A DNA stretch of 64,000 nucleotides from Winogradskyella sp. (GTDB taxonomy: Bacteria; Bacteroidota; Bacteroidia; Flavobacteriales; Flavobacteriaceae), in NCBI GenBank assembly GCA_028383925.1, contig JAOEWO010000004.1, forward strand, positions 1 through 64,000, given 5' to 3'. A model generated the notes under the pieces. That model had not been told where the DNA came from. It worked only from the letters and a program-made list of their open reading frames with translations, and did not search any database. The position numbers and the translations under genes are program-made. This document shows positions 8,902 through 17,110 of this stretch, piece by piece. Within the stretch, counting starts at the first letter, position 1, and every line of letters starts with the position of its first letter.

Positions 8902-9681
8902 TTAATAATTTTGTTTTGTTTCGTATCTATTAAAAAGACTAACCTGTAATGCTTTTTTAGCAGCGTCAAAGTACGCTTTAATCTCATTAAAAGTGGTGTG
9001 TTTTAATTGTGCAATTTCTTCAAGATTAAGATGCTGTTGTGTTACGAGTTCAAAAACAGAACGCATAGGTAATGGCAAGTTGTGTAACACCATTTTTATA
9101 TGCCTGTTAACCTCATCTTCGTGCAAATCTTTGTCTAGTTGTAAAGTGAGCTCTGTCTCATTATCCTCAATAAATATGTGGTTTACATTATAGGTGTTAG
9201 CTGTATAAGAACTATCATCTAACTCGTCTAACATTATTAAATCACCATCACCATCTGTAGTAAATTCTTCTTGCATGGTATCCCATTCTGGCTTAGAATA
9301 CGTATCTATATTTTTAAAGAAAAAATCATCAAACTCTTCTTCTACAATAACATCTTCTATAAGATTGTTTGTTTTTTTAAAGAGCCATAAATAAAAATCA
9401 TTTTCTTTTTTAACCTCATCTATATGATCGTAAATCTCTATAAAAAGCTGATCTAAAAAATCTTCTGCTACATACTTATTTTTAGAAAAATGCCCCTTTT
9501 TAATAGCTGTATTTAACTGTGTATTAATATACTTTTTCACCTCTGGTAACACCTCTAGTAGTTGGGTATTAAAGGCATCTTTATCTTCTTTTTTTTTGAA
9601 AGCAATAAGCTCTTTAAAAGCATGTTGTACACGCAGACGTATAAGGTCTTTATTATGGTAATAGGTAAGGTTGGGTTTCAT
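8902..9681 (-). CDS. Sigma-70-like transcription factor, divergent
   Basis: A 259-residue protein. The last ~75 residues resemble sigma region 4: LPLPMRSVFELVTQQHLNLEEIAQLKHTTFNEIKAYF, with the usual 'all residues hydrophobic at helix positions, L-x-E-I-A' helix-turn-helix. The first ~110 residues contain a weak region-2-like helical part (EDFLDQLFIEIYDHIDEVKK...LFKKTNNLIEDV). The middle (about 120-175) is acidic and low complexity. It therefore looks like a remote ECF-type sigma factor, or a sigma-derived regulator that may no longer bind core polymerase in the standard way. It is divergent from the BON gene and has a perfect palindromic operator upstream. Confidence 0.6.
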   Translation of the reverse strand: MKPNLTYYHNKDLIRLRVQHAFKELIAFKKKEDKDAFNTQLLEVLPEVKKYINTQLNTAIKKGHFSKNKYVAEDFLDQLFIEIYDHIDEVKKENDFYLWLFKKTNNLIEDVIVEEEFDDFFFKNIDTYSKPEWDTMQEEFTTDGDGDLIMLDELDDSSYTANTYNVNHIFIEDNETELTLQLDKDLHEDEVNRHIKMVLHNLPLPMRSVFELVTQQHLNLEEIAQLKHTTFNEIKAYFDAAKKALQVSLFNRYETKQNY

Positions 9682-9717
9682 TTTGTTTTGGTTTAAATGA
9701 TTCTTAATTTATAATTA

Positions 9718-9760
9718 TAAAGATGTAACGCAATTAGCCAAAATAAAATGACCTAGGTCA
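9718..9760 (-). promoter_or_regulatory. Perfect-palindrome regulon operator for the sigma-like gene
   Basis: TGACCTAGGTCA at 9749-9760 is a perfect palindrome, extendable to ATGACCTAGGTCAT (9748-9761). At the standard distance on the minus strand the -7 position reads CATCTTTA (9718-9725), a weak match to TAnnTTTG. The promoter may be strongly activator dependent. Confidence 0.7.
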
Positions 9761-9802
9761 TGTAAAATTGCTCTTAAGAAAAACGCAAAAAACTCCCCTT
9801 AC

Positions 9803-9845
9803 TGATTTGGATCATTTACAGATAGTTACAATAAAAATACATTTG
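9803..9845 (+). promoter_or_regulatory. Regulon operator and -7 box for the BON-domain gene
   Basis: Operator TGATTTGGATCA (9803-9814) and -7 box TACATTTG (9838-9845) at the standard 35-bp offset. It lies 43 bp from the divergent operator at 9749, so the two promoters have separate sites. Confidence 0.8.
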
Positions 9846-9964
9846 TACCATAATCTCAATTCTACTATAAAAAGGGAAGTAATTAATTTAGAATTGTATA
9901 AAAACACAACTTTAATTTTATAGTAGAATTGGTATCAAATAATGTTTAATTAAAATTAAAAAAA

Positions 9965-10633
9965 ATGAAAACAGATGCAAGAATTAGAGAAGATGTTTTA
10001 GACCAATTAGCTTGGGAATCTAACATCGACGACAGACAAATTGGGGTTGCTGTAGAAAATGGCGTAGTTACACTCTCGGGCGTTGTAGACAGTTACACTG
10101 CAAAAATGGCAGCAGAAAAAGCGACTAAAAAAGTAAGTGGCGTAAAAGCTGTGGCTGAAGATATTGAAGTAAAATATGGCGATGCCTACAAAAAAACAGA
10201 CAAAGAAATAGCAAAGGCCGTAGTTAATGCTTTAGAGTGGAATATCTCAGTACCAAATGACAAAATTATGGCAAAAGTAGAAGACGGCTGGGTGTATTTG
10301 AGTGGTGAAGTAAAGTGGGATTTTCAAAGAAATGCAGCAAAAAAAGCAGTTGAAAATTTGCTAGGTGTAAAATACGTATCTAACAACATTATCTTAAAAC
10401 AAGAGGTAAAAGCTACAGACATAAAAAGCAAAATTAGTAAAGCTTTTGAGCGTGCTGCAGATTTAGATGCTAAACATGTCTCTGTAGAAGTAGATGGGCA
10501 TACTGTAACTTTAAAAGGCACTGTACGCTCATGGGCAGAAAAAGAAGAGGCCCGTAAAACAGCCTATGCTTCACCAGGCGTTTATAATGTAAAAAATGAG
10601 TTAAAAGTTGAGTATTACCCAGCTTATGCCTAA
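9965..10633 (+). CDS. Triple BON-domain protein
   Basis: A 222-residue protein built of three consecutive BON domains of about 70 residues each. Each shows the pattern D..I...V...L......V.V..G.V.L.G.V, the best seen at VGVAVENGVVTLSGVVDSY, IMAKVEDGWVYLSGEVKW and VSVEVDGHTVTLKGTVRSW. There is no signal peptide, so it is probably cytoplasmic, unlike OsmY. BON domains bind membranes or small ligands and are common in osmotic and general stress proteins. It has its own operator and promoter upstream and a strong terminator at 10672-10709 downstream, so it is probably monocistronic. Confidence 0.88.
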   Translation: MKTDARIREDVLDQLAWESNIDDRQIGVAVENGVVTLSGVVDSYTAKMAAEKATKKVSGVKAVAEDIEVKYGDAYKKTDKEIAKAVVNALEWNISVPNDKIMAKVEDGWVYLSGEVKWDFQRNAAKKAVENLLGVKYVSNNIILKQEVKATDIKSKISKAFERAADLDAKHVSVEVDGHTVTLKGTVRSWAEKEEARKTAYASPGVYNVKNELKVEYYPAYA

Positions 10634-10671
10634 GTTTTAAAAACACATCTTTAGTGTAATTTAATACTTAA

Positions 10672-10709
10672 AAAGCAGTTTCAATATTTTATTGAAGCTG
10701 CTTTTTTTT
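10672..10709 (+). terminator. Rho-independent terminator after the BON gene
   Basis: A 15-bp stem (AAAGCAGTTTCAATA at 10672-10686 with its near-perfect complement at 10690-10704, one T-G wobble) closes a 3-nt loop and is followed by a run of T. Confidence 0.85.
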
Positions 10710-10734
10710 AGGGTGAACTAATAATACATTGTAC

Positions 10735-10777
10735 TGATGCAGATCATTTTAAAGTAAACGTTTACCTATTATTTTAG
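10735..10777 (+). promoter_or_regulatory. Regulon operator and -7 box for the baeRF-like gene
   Basis: Operator TGATGCAGATCA (10735-10746). The -7 box TATTTTAG (10770-10777) has the TAnnTTAG form also used by both structured RNAs and hsp20. Confidence 0.75.
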
Positions 10778-10828
10778 GGACTCATTATAAAACTATAGGG
10801 CTAGATTAACTTATAAAACCAAACCATT

Positions 10829-11986
10829 ATGCCACTTGTAACTAAAAAAGAAATTGCCAAACTACATCACATCAATCAAGATTACTGTGTTTCAATTTTT
10901 ATACCAACGCATAGAGCGGGTAAAGAAGTACAGCAACAACAAGATACATTGTTATTAAAAGTACAATTACAAGATGTAAAAAAGAAGTTAGCTAAAAAAG
11001 GCTGTAATAAAACTGATATTGAAGCTATTACAGCGCCTATACAGCAATTAATTGATGACCATTTGTTTTGGCGACAACAATCTGACGGATTGGCCATTTT
11101 TACAACCAAAAATTATTATCAAAAATACACCCTACCCATCTATTTTGAAGCTTTTAACTATATAGATGATGCTTTTTACCTCAAACCTTTACTACCTCTT
11201 TTTGTTGGTGACGGTCATTTTTATATAATGACATTGCAACTAGAAATGGTTAATTTATATGAATGTACACAACATAGTGTTACCCAAATTATAATTAACG
11301 ATTTAATACCAAAACATATAAAAGATAGCGTAGGTTCTGATTATGAAGAAAAAAACATGCAGTTTAGAACACAACAAGCTTTTAATGAACAAGTAATGTA
11401 CCATGGGCAAGATGCTGTAAAAGGTAAAATAAAAAAAGAGATAAAAACCTATTTTAGAGCTATTAACGATGGTCTAAAACCAATATTAAAAGATGATAAT
11501 ATACCATTTCTTTTAGCATCTCAAGACTATCTTTTTGATATTTATAAAAGTGTAAATACCTACTCTAATTTCTTTGATAAAAATATTAAGAGTAACCTTA
11601 AAGTTTCAGACATTTTAGACTTACATGAATTAGCTTGGGAGAGAATAGCACCTATTTTTGATAAAGAGAGAAAAGAGAAAATAGTACGTTTCGCAGAGTT
11701 ACAAGGCACTGGCAAAACAGCTATTGAAATAGAGGGCATCTTACCAAAAGCTTTTGAAGGTAAAATTGAGGCCTTATTCTGCGAAAACCTAGAAGACATC
11801 TTTGGCACTTATACTTTAGAAAACGATACTGTAATTAACACAACATTACAAGAAAATAAAACCACAACATCACTAATGAATTTAGCCGCTATAAAAACAT
11901 TCTTAAATGGTGGTAAAGTTTATTTACTAGACAAACAAGATATGCCCAATAAACATTCAAAAATAAATGCATTGTATCGCTATTAA
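10829..11986 (+). CDS. Bacterial archaeo-eukaryotic release-factor-like (baeRF) protein
   Basis: A 385-residue cytoplasmic protein. The opening LVTKKEIAKLHHINQDYCVSIFIPTHRAG, the HLFWRQQSDGLAIF block and the strand FYIMTLQLEMVNLYECT match the layout of the bacterial aeRF1-like (baeRF) families found beside stress genes. Homologues are thought to act on ribosomes, but the biochemical role is not established, and no GGQ peptide-release motif is visible here. It has its own operator and promoter and is followed by dodecin in the opposite direction. The family name is my recognition of pattern and could be refined by a profile search. Confidence 0.6.
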   Translation: MPLVTKKEIAKLHHINQDYCVSIFIPTHRAGKEVQQQQDTLLLKVQLQDVKKKLAKKGCNKTDIEAITAPIQQLIDDHLFWRQQSDGLAIFTTKNYYQKYTLPIYFEAFNYIDDAFYLKPLLPLFVGDGHFYIMTLQLEMVNLYECTQHSVTQIIINDLIPKHIKDSVGSDYEEKNMQFRTQQAFNEQVMYHGQDAVKGKIKKEIKTYFRAINDGLKPILKDDNIPFLLASQDYLFDIYKSVNTYSNFFDKNIKSNLKVSDILDLHELAWERIAPIFDKERKEKIVRFAELQGTGKTAIEIEGILPKAFEGKIEALFCENLEDIFGTYTLENDTVINTTLQENKTTTSLMNLAAIKTFLNGGKVYLLDKQDMPNKHSKINALYRY

Positions 11987-12022
11987 AAGTTTATAATCTC
12001 TCTTTATCTTACTTTTAAAATC

Positions 12023-12166
12023 AAAAAAAACCTATTAAATTATCACTTAATAGGTGGTTCTTTTACAATTATGCAACAGATAAAACTAGTATAATTAAAA
12101 AAAAAGAAGAGATTCCTAAAAACTAAAACCCTCTGTGTTTCTTTGATACTTTTAGGAACCCTCTTC
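12023..12166 (-). terminator. Two hairpins between convergent baeRF and dodecin genes
   Basis: One hairpin is CCTATTAA (12031-12038) with TTAATAGG (12047-12054). On the minus strand it is followed by eight T (12023-12030). The other is a long interrupted stem: GAAGAG (12106-12111) with CTCTTC (12161-12166), and TTCCTAAAA (12113-12121) with TTTTAGGAA (12150-12158). Both probably end transcripts from the two converging genes. Confidence 0.6.
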
Positions 12167-12178
12167 AACCCTAACTAA

Positions 12179-12388
12179 TTATTGTGTATCCATTATACCA
12201 AAACATACTTTTGTGGTTACCCTGTACTGAGTAACCTTATTATTTTCTACAGTTGCCTGCATATCTTTTACATAAACAGATTTTATGTTTTTTACACTTT
12301 TTGAAGCTTCTGTAACCACATTTTTAACCGCATCATCAAAACTTACGGTAGAGTTCCCTAATACTTCAATTACTTTTAATACTGACAT
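12179..12388 (-). CDS. Dodecin family flavin-binding protein
   Basis: A 69-residue protein of dodecin size with the family pattern: KVIEVLGNSTVSFDDAVKNV at the start, a helix to about residue 37, then strands ending in YRVTTKVCFGI. Dodecins form hollow dodecamers that store or sequester FMN, lumiflavin or related flavins and quench their photochemistry. The usual flavin-stacking Trp after the helix is replaced by Tyr (KSVYVKD), so ligand preference may differ. It is divergent from PEP synthase and has a perfect operator plus perfect -7 box. A flavin buffer fits a regulon whose sensor kinase carries a LOV-like domain. Confidence 0.85.
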   Translation of the reverse strand: MSVLKVIEVLGNSTVSFDDAVKNVVTEASKSVKNIKSVYVKDMQATVENNKVTQYRVTTKVCFGIMDTQ

Positions 12389-12418
12389 AACTTCTTAATT
12401 TTAATTATTAATATAAAT

Positions 12419-12461
12419 CAAAAATAGATATAGACTACTGTACAGAAAATGACCTAGGTCA
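12419..12461 (-). promoter_or_regulatory. Perfect operator and perfect -7 box for dodecin
   Basis: TGACCTAGGTCA (12450-12461) with minus-strand -7 box TATTTTTG (plus-strand 12419-12426) at the standard offset. This is among the best-formed promoters in the window. Confidence 0.85.
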
Positions 12462-12505
12462 ATTGCATAAAATTCTTTCGCCAACTTTACTCACAATATT
12501 TATAA

Positions 12506-12548
12506 TGACGTAGGTCATTTACTAACATATGTAGAGCATCTAATTTTA
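12506..12548 (+). promoter_or_regulatory. Regulon operator and -7 box for PEP synthase
   Basis: TGACGTAGGTCA (12506-12517) and TAATTTTA (12541-12548). The site is 56 bp from the dodecin operator, so each divergent gene has its own. Confidence 0.78.
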
Positions 12549-12574
12549 GATATTATAAATTAGATTGAAGGAAA

Positions 12575-14986
12575 ATGAAAACTCATATAAAAAAATTTAG
12601 TGAAATTGGTATACAAGATATTAGCAGTGTAGGCGGAAAAAACGCGTCTTTAGGCGAAATGTATAACCAATTAACCACAAAAGGGATTAACATACCCAAT
12701 GGTTTTGCTACGACATCTTATGCCTTTTGGGAATTTATAAAAGATAATAAAATAGAGACACCACTAAAACAACTACTAACACAACTCAATAGAAAAGACT
12801 ATTCTAATTTAGAAACTATTGGGCAACACGCAAGAACGCTTATTTTAGCAGGAAGCTTTACCGTTGAATTAAGCAATAATATAAAAAATTCTTATCTCAA
12901 TTTATGTGGCAAAAATTTAAAAGAAGTCGCAGTAAGAAGCAGCGCAACTGCAGAAGATTTACCTGATGCTAGTTTTGCTGGGCAACACGAAACCTATTTA
13001 AATATTAAAGGCGAAGCACAAATATTAGAAGCTGTAAAAAAATGTTTTGCCTCTTTATACACCAATCGCGCTATAAAATACAGAGAAGATAAAGGATTTA
13101 AACACCATACTATTGCTTTATCTGTTGGCATACAACTTATGGTAAGATCAGATAAAGGCGGGTCTGGTGTAGGCTTTACCATTGAGCCAGAATCTGGTTT
13201 TAAAAACGTTATTGTACTCACCGGTGTTTGGGGATTGGGAGAAAACAGCATACAAGGCACCGTAAACCCAGATGAGTTCTACGTCTTTAAACCAAGTTTA
13301 GCCAAGGGTAAATATCCTATTATTCAAAAAAAAATGGGAGACAAAAAGCTAACTATGATCTATACCAACAAACAAAGAGGTACAACTATAGTTAACCGTA
13401 AAACGTCAAAAATAAAGCAGCAACAATTTGTTTTAACAGATGATGAAATTACAACCATGGCAAATTGGGCAAAACTTATAGAAGACCATTACCAAAAATC
13501 TATGGATATAGAATGGGCAAAAGATGGCATTACAAATCAGTTATTTATTACCCAAGCCCGACCAGAAACAATACATCAAACAAGACCTAAAAACAGCCAT
13601 ATTGAATACAAACTTCTAAAAAAAGGCAAAATCTTAACTAACGGTAATGCCATAGGTTCTAAAATTGCAATTGGTAAAGCCTGCTTTTTAAAATCGCCAA
13701 AAAACTGTGGTCCTTTAACACCAAATACTATTATTGTTACCGATACCATTACACCAGACTGGGACCCTTTACTAAAGCAAGTAGCTGGTATAATTACCAA
13801 CAAAGGAGGTAGAACAAGCCATGCAGCTATTGTGGCTCGCGAGCTGGGTGTACCTGCAATAGTTGGCTGTAAAAATGCAACAACAGCAATTACAGATGGT
13901 GACACCATAACGATATCTTGTGCAGAAGGTAAAACAGGCTATGTCTATAAAGGCGCTTTATATTTTGAAGAAAAAAAGATTGATTTTTCTAATATTAAAA
14001 TGCCAAATACAGAGGTAAAAATGATTCTTGCCGATCCCGAAAATGCTTTTCCCCTATCCTTTTATCCTAATAATGGGGTTGGCCTTTTACGTATGGAATT
14101 TATTATAACACATAATGTAAAAGTACACCCAATGGCCTTGGTGAAATTTAATAAAATTAAAAAATATTCAGTAAAAAAAGAGATCGAAATACTAACTAAA
14201 AATTATGCAAATAAACAAACGTATTTTATAGATAAACTCACAGAAGGTATAGCAACCATTGCAGCAGCATTTTACCCCAAAGAAGTCATTATTAGACTAA
14301 GCGATTTTAAAACCAATGAATATGCTAATTTAATTGGCGGAAAAGATTTTGAACCCCATGAAGAAAATCCGATGTTAGGGTTTAGAGGAGCATCGCGCTA
14401 CTATAACGATGCCTATAAAGCAGGTTTTGCATTAGAGTGTGACGCTATTAAAAAAGTACGAAACCTTATGGGACTTACAAACCTAAAAGTTATGATTCCG
14501 TTTTGCAGAACTCTAGAAGAAGGTAAAAAAGTAATAGAAACAATGGCTGAAAACGGATTGAAACAACATGAAAATGGATTAGAAATCTATACCATGATTG
14601 AACTGCCAAGTAACGTGCTTTTAGCAGGGCAATTTGCTGAAATATTTGATGGTTTCTCTATAGGCTCAAATGATCTTACCCAACTTACATTAGGTATAGA
14701 TAGAGATTCTGAATTAATGGAAAAACTATTTAACGAAAACGATGAAGCGGCAAAAAAAATGATTAAAATAGCCATACAATCTGCAAAAAAAACACAAACA
14801 AAAATAGGATTGTGCGGACAAGCACCAAGCGATTTTCCTGAATTTGCTTCCTTTTTAGTTAATGAAGGTATTGATAGTATTTCATTTAATCCGGATGCGT
14901 TATTACAAGGTATTGAGAATATTAATAAAGCAGAAGAACACTTAAAGGCCTCACAAAAAGTTAATGACTTTATATTCTATGAATAA
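12575..14986 (+). CDS. ppsA: Phosphoenolpyruvate synthase
   Basis: An 803-residue three-part enzyme. The N-terminal PEP/pyruvate-binding ATP-grasp domain opens with VGGKNASLGEMY and has VRSSATAEDLPDASFAGQ. The central phosphohistidine domain has GGRTSHAAIVARELGVPAIVG, with the swivelling His. The C-terminal barrel has MIELPSNVLLA, SIGSNDLTQLTLG and GLCGQAPSD, with the catalytic Cys. It makes PEP from pyruvate and ATP, releasing AMP and phosphate. PpsA-like genes recur in hypoxia and stress clusters, where they may move pyruvate away from reduction. The operator is 58 bp upstream of the start, and the DUF2267 gene follows at 48 bp. Confidence 0.92.
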   Translation: MKTHIKKFSEIGIQDISSVGGKNASLGEMYNQLTTKGINIPNGFATTSYAFWEFIKDNKIETPLKQLLTQLNRKDYSNLETIGQHARTLILAGSFTVELSNNIKNSYLNLCGKNLKEVAVRSSATAEDLPDASFAGQHETYLNIKGEAQILEAVKKCFASLYTNRAIKYREDKGFKHHTIALSVGIQLMVRSDKGGSGVGFTIEPESGFKNVIVLTGVWGLGENSIQGTVNPDEFYVFKPSLAKGKYPIIQKKMGDKKLTMIYTNKQRGTTIVNRKTSKIKQQQFVLTDDEITTMANWAKLIEDHYQKSMDIEWAKDGITNQLFITQARPETIHQTRPKNSHIEYKLLKKGKILTNGNAIGSKIAIGKACFLKSPKNCGPLTPNTIIVTDTITPDWDPLLKQVAGIITNKGGRTSHAAIVARELGVPAIVGCKNATTAITDGDTITISCAEGKTGYVYKGALYFEEKKIDFSNIKMPNTEVKMILADPENAFPLSFYPNNGVGLLRMEFIITHNVKVHPMALVKFNKIKKYSVKKEIEILTKNYANKQTYFIDKLTEGIATIAAAFYPKEVIIRLSDFKTNEYANLIGGKDFEPHEENPMLGFRGASRYYNDAYKAGFALECDAIKKVRNLMGLTNLKVMIPFCRTLEEGKKVIETMAENGLKQHENGLEIYTMIELPSNVLLAGQFAEIFDGFSIGSNDLTQLTLGIDRDSELMEKLFNENDEAAKKMIKIAIQSAKKTQTKIGLCGQAPSDFPEFASFLVNEGIDSISFNPDALLQGIENINKAEEHLKASQKVNDFIFYE

Positions 14987-15033
14987 AATCTAAAGCGACT
15001 ATAAATAAAAGTTAAATCTAAAATAATACAACC

Positions 15034-15480
15034 ATGGCACTAAATTTCAATAAATACGCAACAGAAGGAAACACATTTATGAAAGCTTACGCAAAAGAGT
15101 TATCTCTTTTTGACGATTACGACCAAGCTGGCCGTATTCTCAGCACCATACTTCATGGCTTACGTTCAATAATATCTACAGAAGAATCGCTACAACTAAT
15201 AGCACAACTCCCAATGTTTTTAAAGGCTGTTTATGTAAATGGCTGGACCTTAAAAACAAAAGAAAAAATAAAAACCACAGATGACTTTATCGCTTATTTA
15301 AGAGTTATTAGTGGCAATACCTCTTTAATTGATTTTTACTCAGACGAAATTGCTGAAGCAGATGTACATTCTACATTTAAAATGTTACGAAATTATGTAA
15401 GTAGCGGACAAATGGAAGATGTCATTGGCCAACTACCAAAACAACTAAAAAAACTTTTTTACGAGTATAATTTCGAATAA
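15034..15480 (+). CDS. DUF2267 family protein
   Basis: A 148-residue helical protein with the DUF2267 pattern: YDQAGRILSTILHGLRSIISTEESLQLIAQLPMFLKAVYVNGW in the first half, a repeat of the theme (FKMLRNYVSSGQMEDVIGQLPKQLKKLF) in the second. The function of the family is unknown. Its repeated partnership with Usp, BON and Hsp20 genes in other bacteria (from memory) suggests a role in stationary or stress states. It lies 48 bp downstream of ppsA and is probably co-transcribed. Confidence 0.82.
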   Translation: MALNFNKYATEGNTFMKAYAKELSLFDDYDQAGRILSTILHGLRSIISTEESLQLIAQLPMFLKAVYVNGWTLKTKEKIKTTDDFIAYLRVISGNTSLIDFYSDEIAEADVHSTFKMLRNYVSSGQMEDVIGQLPKQLKKLFYEYNFE

Positions 15481-15581
15481 AAATTAAGTGTAACTAAAAG
15501 AGCGAAACAACTCAAATTTTAGATGTTTTAAAAAAATTAAAGCAACTAAAAAATGAAACAGCAGTGCTAATAAAACAAGAC

Positions 15582-15624
15582 TGATTATCGTCATTTTAGC
15601 AACTATATAACTGTTATAAATTTA
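15582..15624 (+). promoter_or_regulatory. Regulon operator and -7 box ahead of the Usp leader
   Basis: TGATTATCGTCA (15582-15593) and TAAATTTA (15617-15624). Transcription would start near 15631, leaving a leader of about 105 nt before the Usp start codon. Confidence 0.75.
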
Positions 15625-15678
15625 GTGTATTACTATTAATAAGCAGTTATCTAATAACACTTTGTAAATAGTAGTAAG

Positions 15679-15713
15679 AAAGGAAGTCTTGGTTGGTTGA
15701 CTTCCTTTTTTAT
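15679..15713 (+). terminator. Terminator hairpin inside the Usp leader
   Basis: A perfect 10-bp stem AAAGGAAGTC (15679-15688) / GACTTCCTTT (15699-15708) with a loop of T and G only, followed by more T. It lies between the promoter at 15582-15624 and the gene at 15736. It either ends a ~80-nt small RNA or attenuates uspA transcription. Confidence 0.7.
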
Positions 15714-15735
15714 GAAACAAAATGAAATTTAAGCC

Positions 15736-16587
15736 ATGAAAAAACATATTTTGTGTTACACAGATTTTTCTGATAATGCACTAAACGCAATTAATTATAG
15801 CGCTAAATTATTTGAACACCACAGATGTGAGTTTTATATATTACATGCGTTTCAGGCAGACAAAAATGCTTTAGATATTGAAGCACTTGTACCAGAACCT
15901 GGAGATAAAGTTTATGAAACAGAAAAGAAAATAGCTACAATTGGTTTAAAAAAAATAATAGATAGCCTAAAATCTAATTTTAAAAACACAAAACATACAT
16001 ATACAGCCGTAGCGAGTTTTAACGCTTTATTATACGCCTTAAAAGAAACCATTAAAAACAATACTATAGAAGTACTTGTTATTGGTACCAAGGCAAAGTT
16101 AGAATTAGAAGCCAACGATGATTTACCTATTTTAGATATTATGGAATACATCACAGATTGTTCTATTTTGGCAGTTCCTGGTGATTATAGTTTCTGCGAA
16201 CTAAAAGAAATTTTACTTCCTGTAGACTACGAAGAAACCTTAGAGACGTCTAATTTTACTGAAATAATAGGTCTTGCAAAACAACACCAATCAGACATAA
16301 ATATTCTTCATATTAAAAAAGAGCATCATTTAGATGAAAAGCAATTAGAAAACAAAAAACAACTAGAATACATTTTAAAAGGCTTAAAATATAGTTTTCA
16401 CACATTAAAACGGATGCCCATAAATAAAGGCATAAATCTTTTTATTAAAAACGAGCACTGTAATCTTATCGCTTTTATAGAAGAAAAATCTAGCTATATC
16501 GGTAACTCGCTACCAAGACCACTACTAAAACAGTTAAATCAGTTATGCATTCCATTATTATCTATTAGTACTAAAATTTCAAAATAA
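15736..16587 (+). CDS. Tandem universal stress protein
   Basis: A 283-residue protein with two Usp-like domains. The first opens ILCYTDFSDNALNAINYSAKLF and has VLVIGTKAK; the second starts near LKEILLPVDYEETLETSNF. The classical G-x2-G-x9-G-S/T ATP-binding motif is degenerate in both halves, so it may be a non-ATP-binding type. Its paralogue at 48966-49838 keeps a better motif. Usp proteins act in survival under starvation, low oxygen or respiratory block. It has its own operator, and a hairpin terminator lies in the leader. Confidence 0.85.
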   Translation: MKKHILCYTDFSDNALNAINYSAKLFEHHRCEFYILHAFQADKNALDIEALVPEPGDKVYETEKKIATIGLKKIIDSLKSNFKNTKHTYTAVASFNALLYALKETIKNNTIEVLVIGTKAKLELEANDDLPILDIMEYITDCSILAVPGDYSFCELKEILLPVDYEETLETSNFTEIIGLAKQHQSDINILHIKKEHHLDEKQLENKKQLEYILKGLKYSFHTLKRMPINKGINLFIKNEHCNLIAFIEEKSSYIGNSLPRPLLKQLNQLCIPLLSISTKISK

Positions 16588-16605
16588 TTAAAAAAAAACA
16601 ATAAC

Positions 16606-16648
16606 TGATCTAGGTCATTTCTACCACAGCAAAATCACTTTAATTTAG
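16606..16648 (+). promoter_or_regulatory. Regulon operator and -7 box for structured RNA 1
   Basis: TGATCTAGGTCA (16606-16617) and TAATTTAG (16641-16648) at the standard 35-bp offset. No open reading frame of note follows; the transcript is the structured RNA. Confidence 0.82.
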
Positions 16649-16654
16649 TAATAT

Positions 16655-17042
16655 AATTAAATGTAAAAATGTTCTTTGAAAATATAAGTTATAGGTGTGA
16701 GAACAAGCACCAAACTTAGGCTGCAAAATGTACTTAATAGTTTTAAGCGTGCGGTGTTGACTTTGTAAAAAGCATATACACTATGGAATTAAGTATGCAA
16801 AGCGCATTTTGCAGTAGTAATCTGGGATAGTTAGCTATCCCAGATTATTTAAAAAATTGGTTGCAAACTGCTGTAAAGTAAGTGCAGCCAGTGTGAAGCG
16901 ATTAAATTTGTTTTACAAAAATTAATGGTTTCTAAAAATCCCAGCACTAGTTGTTGTTTTTTGATTGGTTAGTTGAACGTAAAGATAAAATGAATCGTTT
17001 TAACAGGAAACTGGGAGTCTAGGCTCTCAGTTTCTATTTTTT
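16655..17042 (+). ncRNA. Structured non-coding RNA, copy 1 (about 385 nt), unrecognised family
   Basis: Predicted from the promoter at 16606-16648 to the terminator hairpin AAACTGGGAG/CTCTCAGTTT (17008-17033). Visible elements, in order: boxA-like GTTCTTTGAAAATATAA (16671-16687); hairpin GGTGT/GCACC (16694-16711); a long-range stem CTGCAAAATG (16721-16730) with CATTTTGCAG (16805-16814); inside it TACTTAAT (16731-16738) with ATTAAGTA (16788-16795); then a 13-bp perfect hairpin (16818-16830 with 16835-16847, loop TTAG); then GGTTGC (16859-16864) with GCAGCC (16884-16889). There is no coding potential beyond a few codons. It shows none of the hallmarks I know for tmRNA, RNase P RNA or 6S RNA. 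Copy 2 follows directly, with compensatory changes that support the stems. Confidence 0.8.
17008..17042 (+). terminator. Terminator of structured RNA 1
   Basis: A 10-bp stem with one G-U pair (17008-17017 with 17024-17033), loop TCTAGG, followed by a T-rich tract (CTATTTTTTA). Confidence 0.75.
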
Positions 17043-17061
17043 AATATAAAAACGTTGAGAC

Positions 17062-17104
17062 TGACCTGGCTCAGTTTATACTCTAAAAAACAGAAGTAAA
17101 TTAG
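17062..17104 (+). promoter_or_regulatory. Regulon operator and -7 box for structured RNA 2
   Basis: TGACCTGGCTCA (17062-17073) and TAAATTAG (17097-17104). It lies just after terminator 1, so copy 2 is an independent transcription unit rather than a processed half of copy 1. Confidence 0.78.
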
Positions 17105-17110
17105 CCGTAT

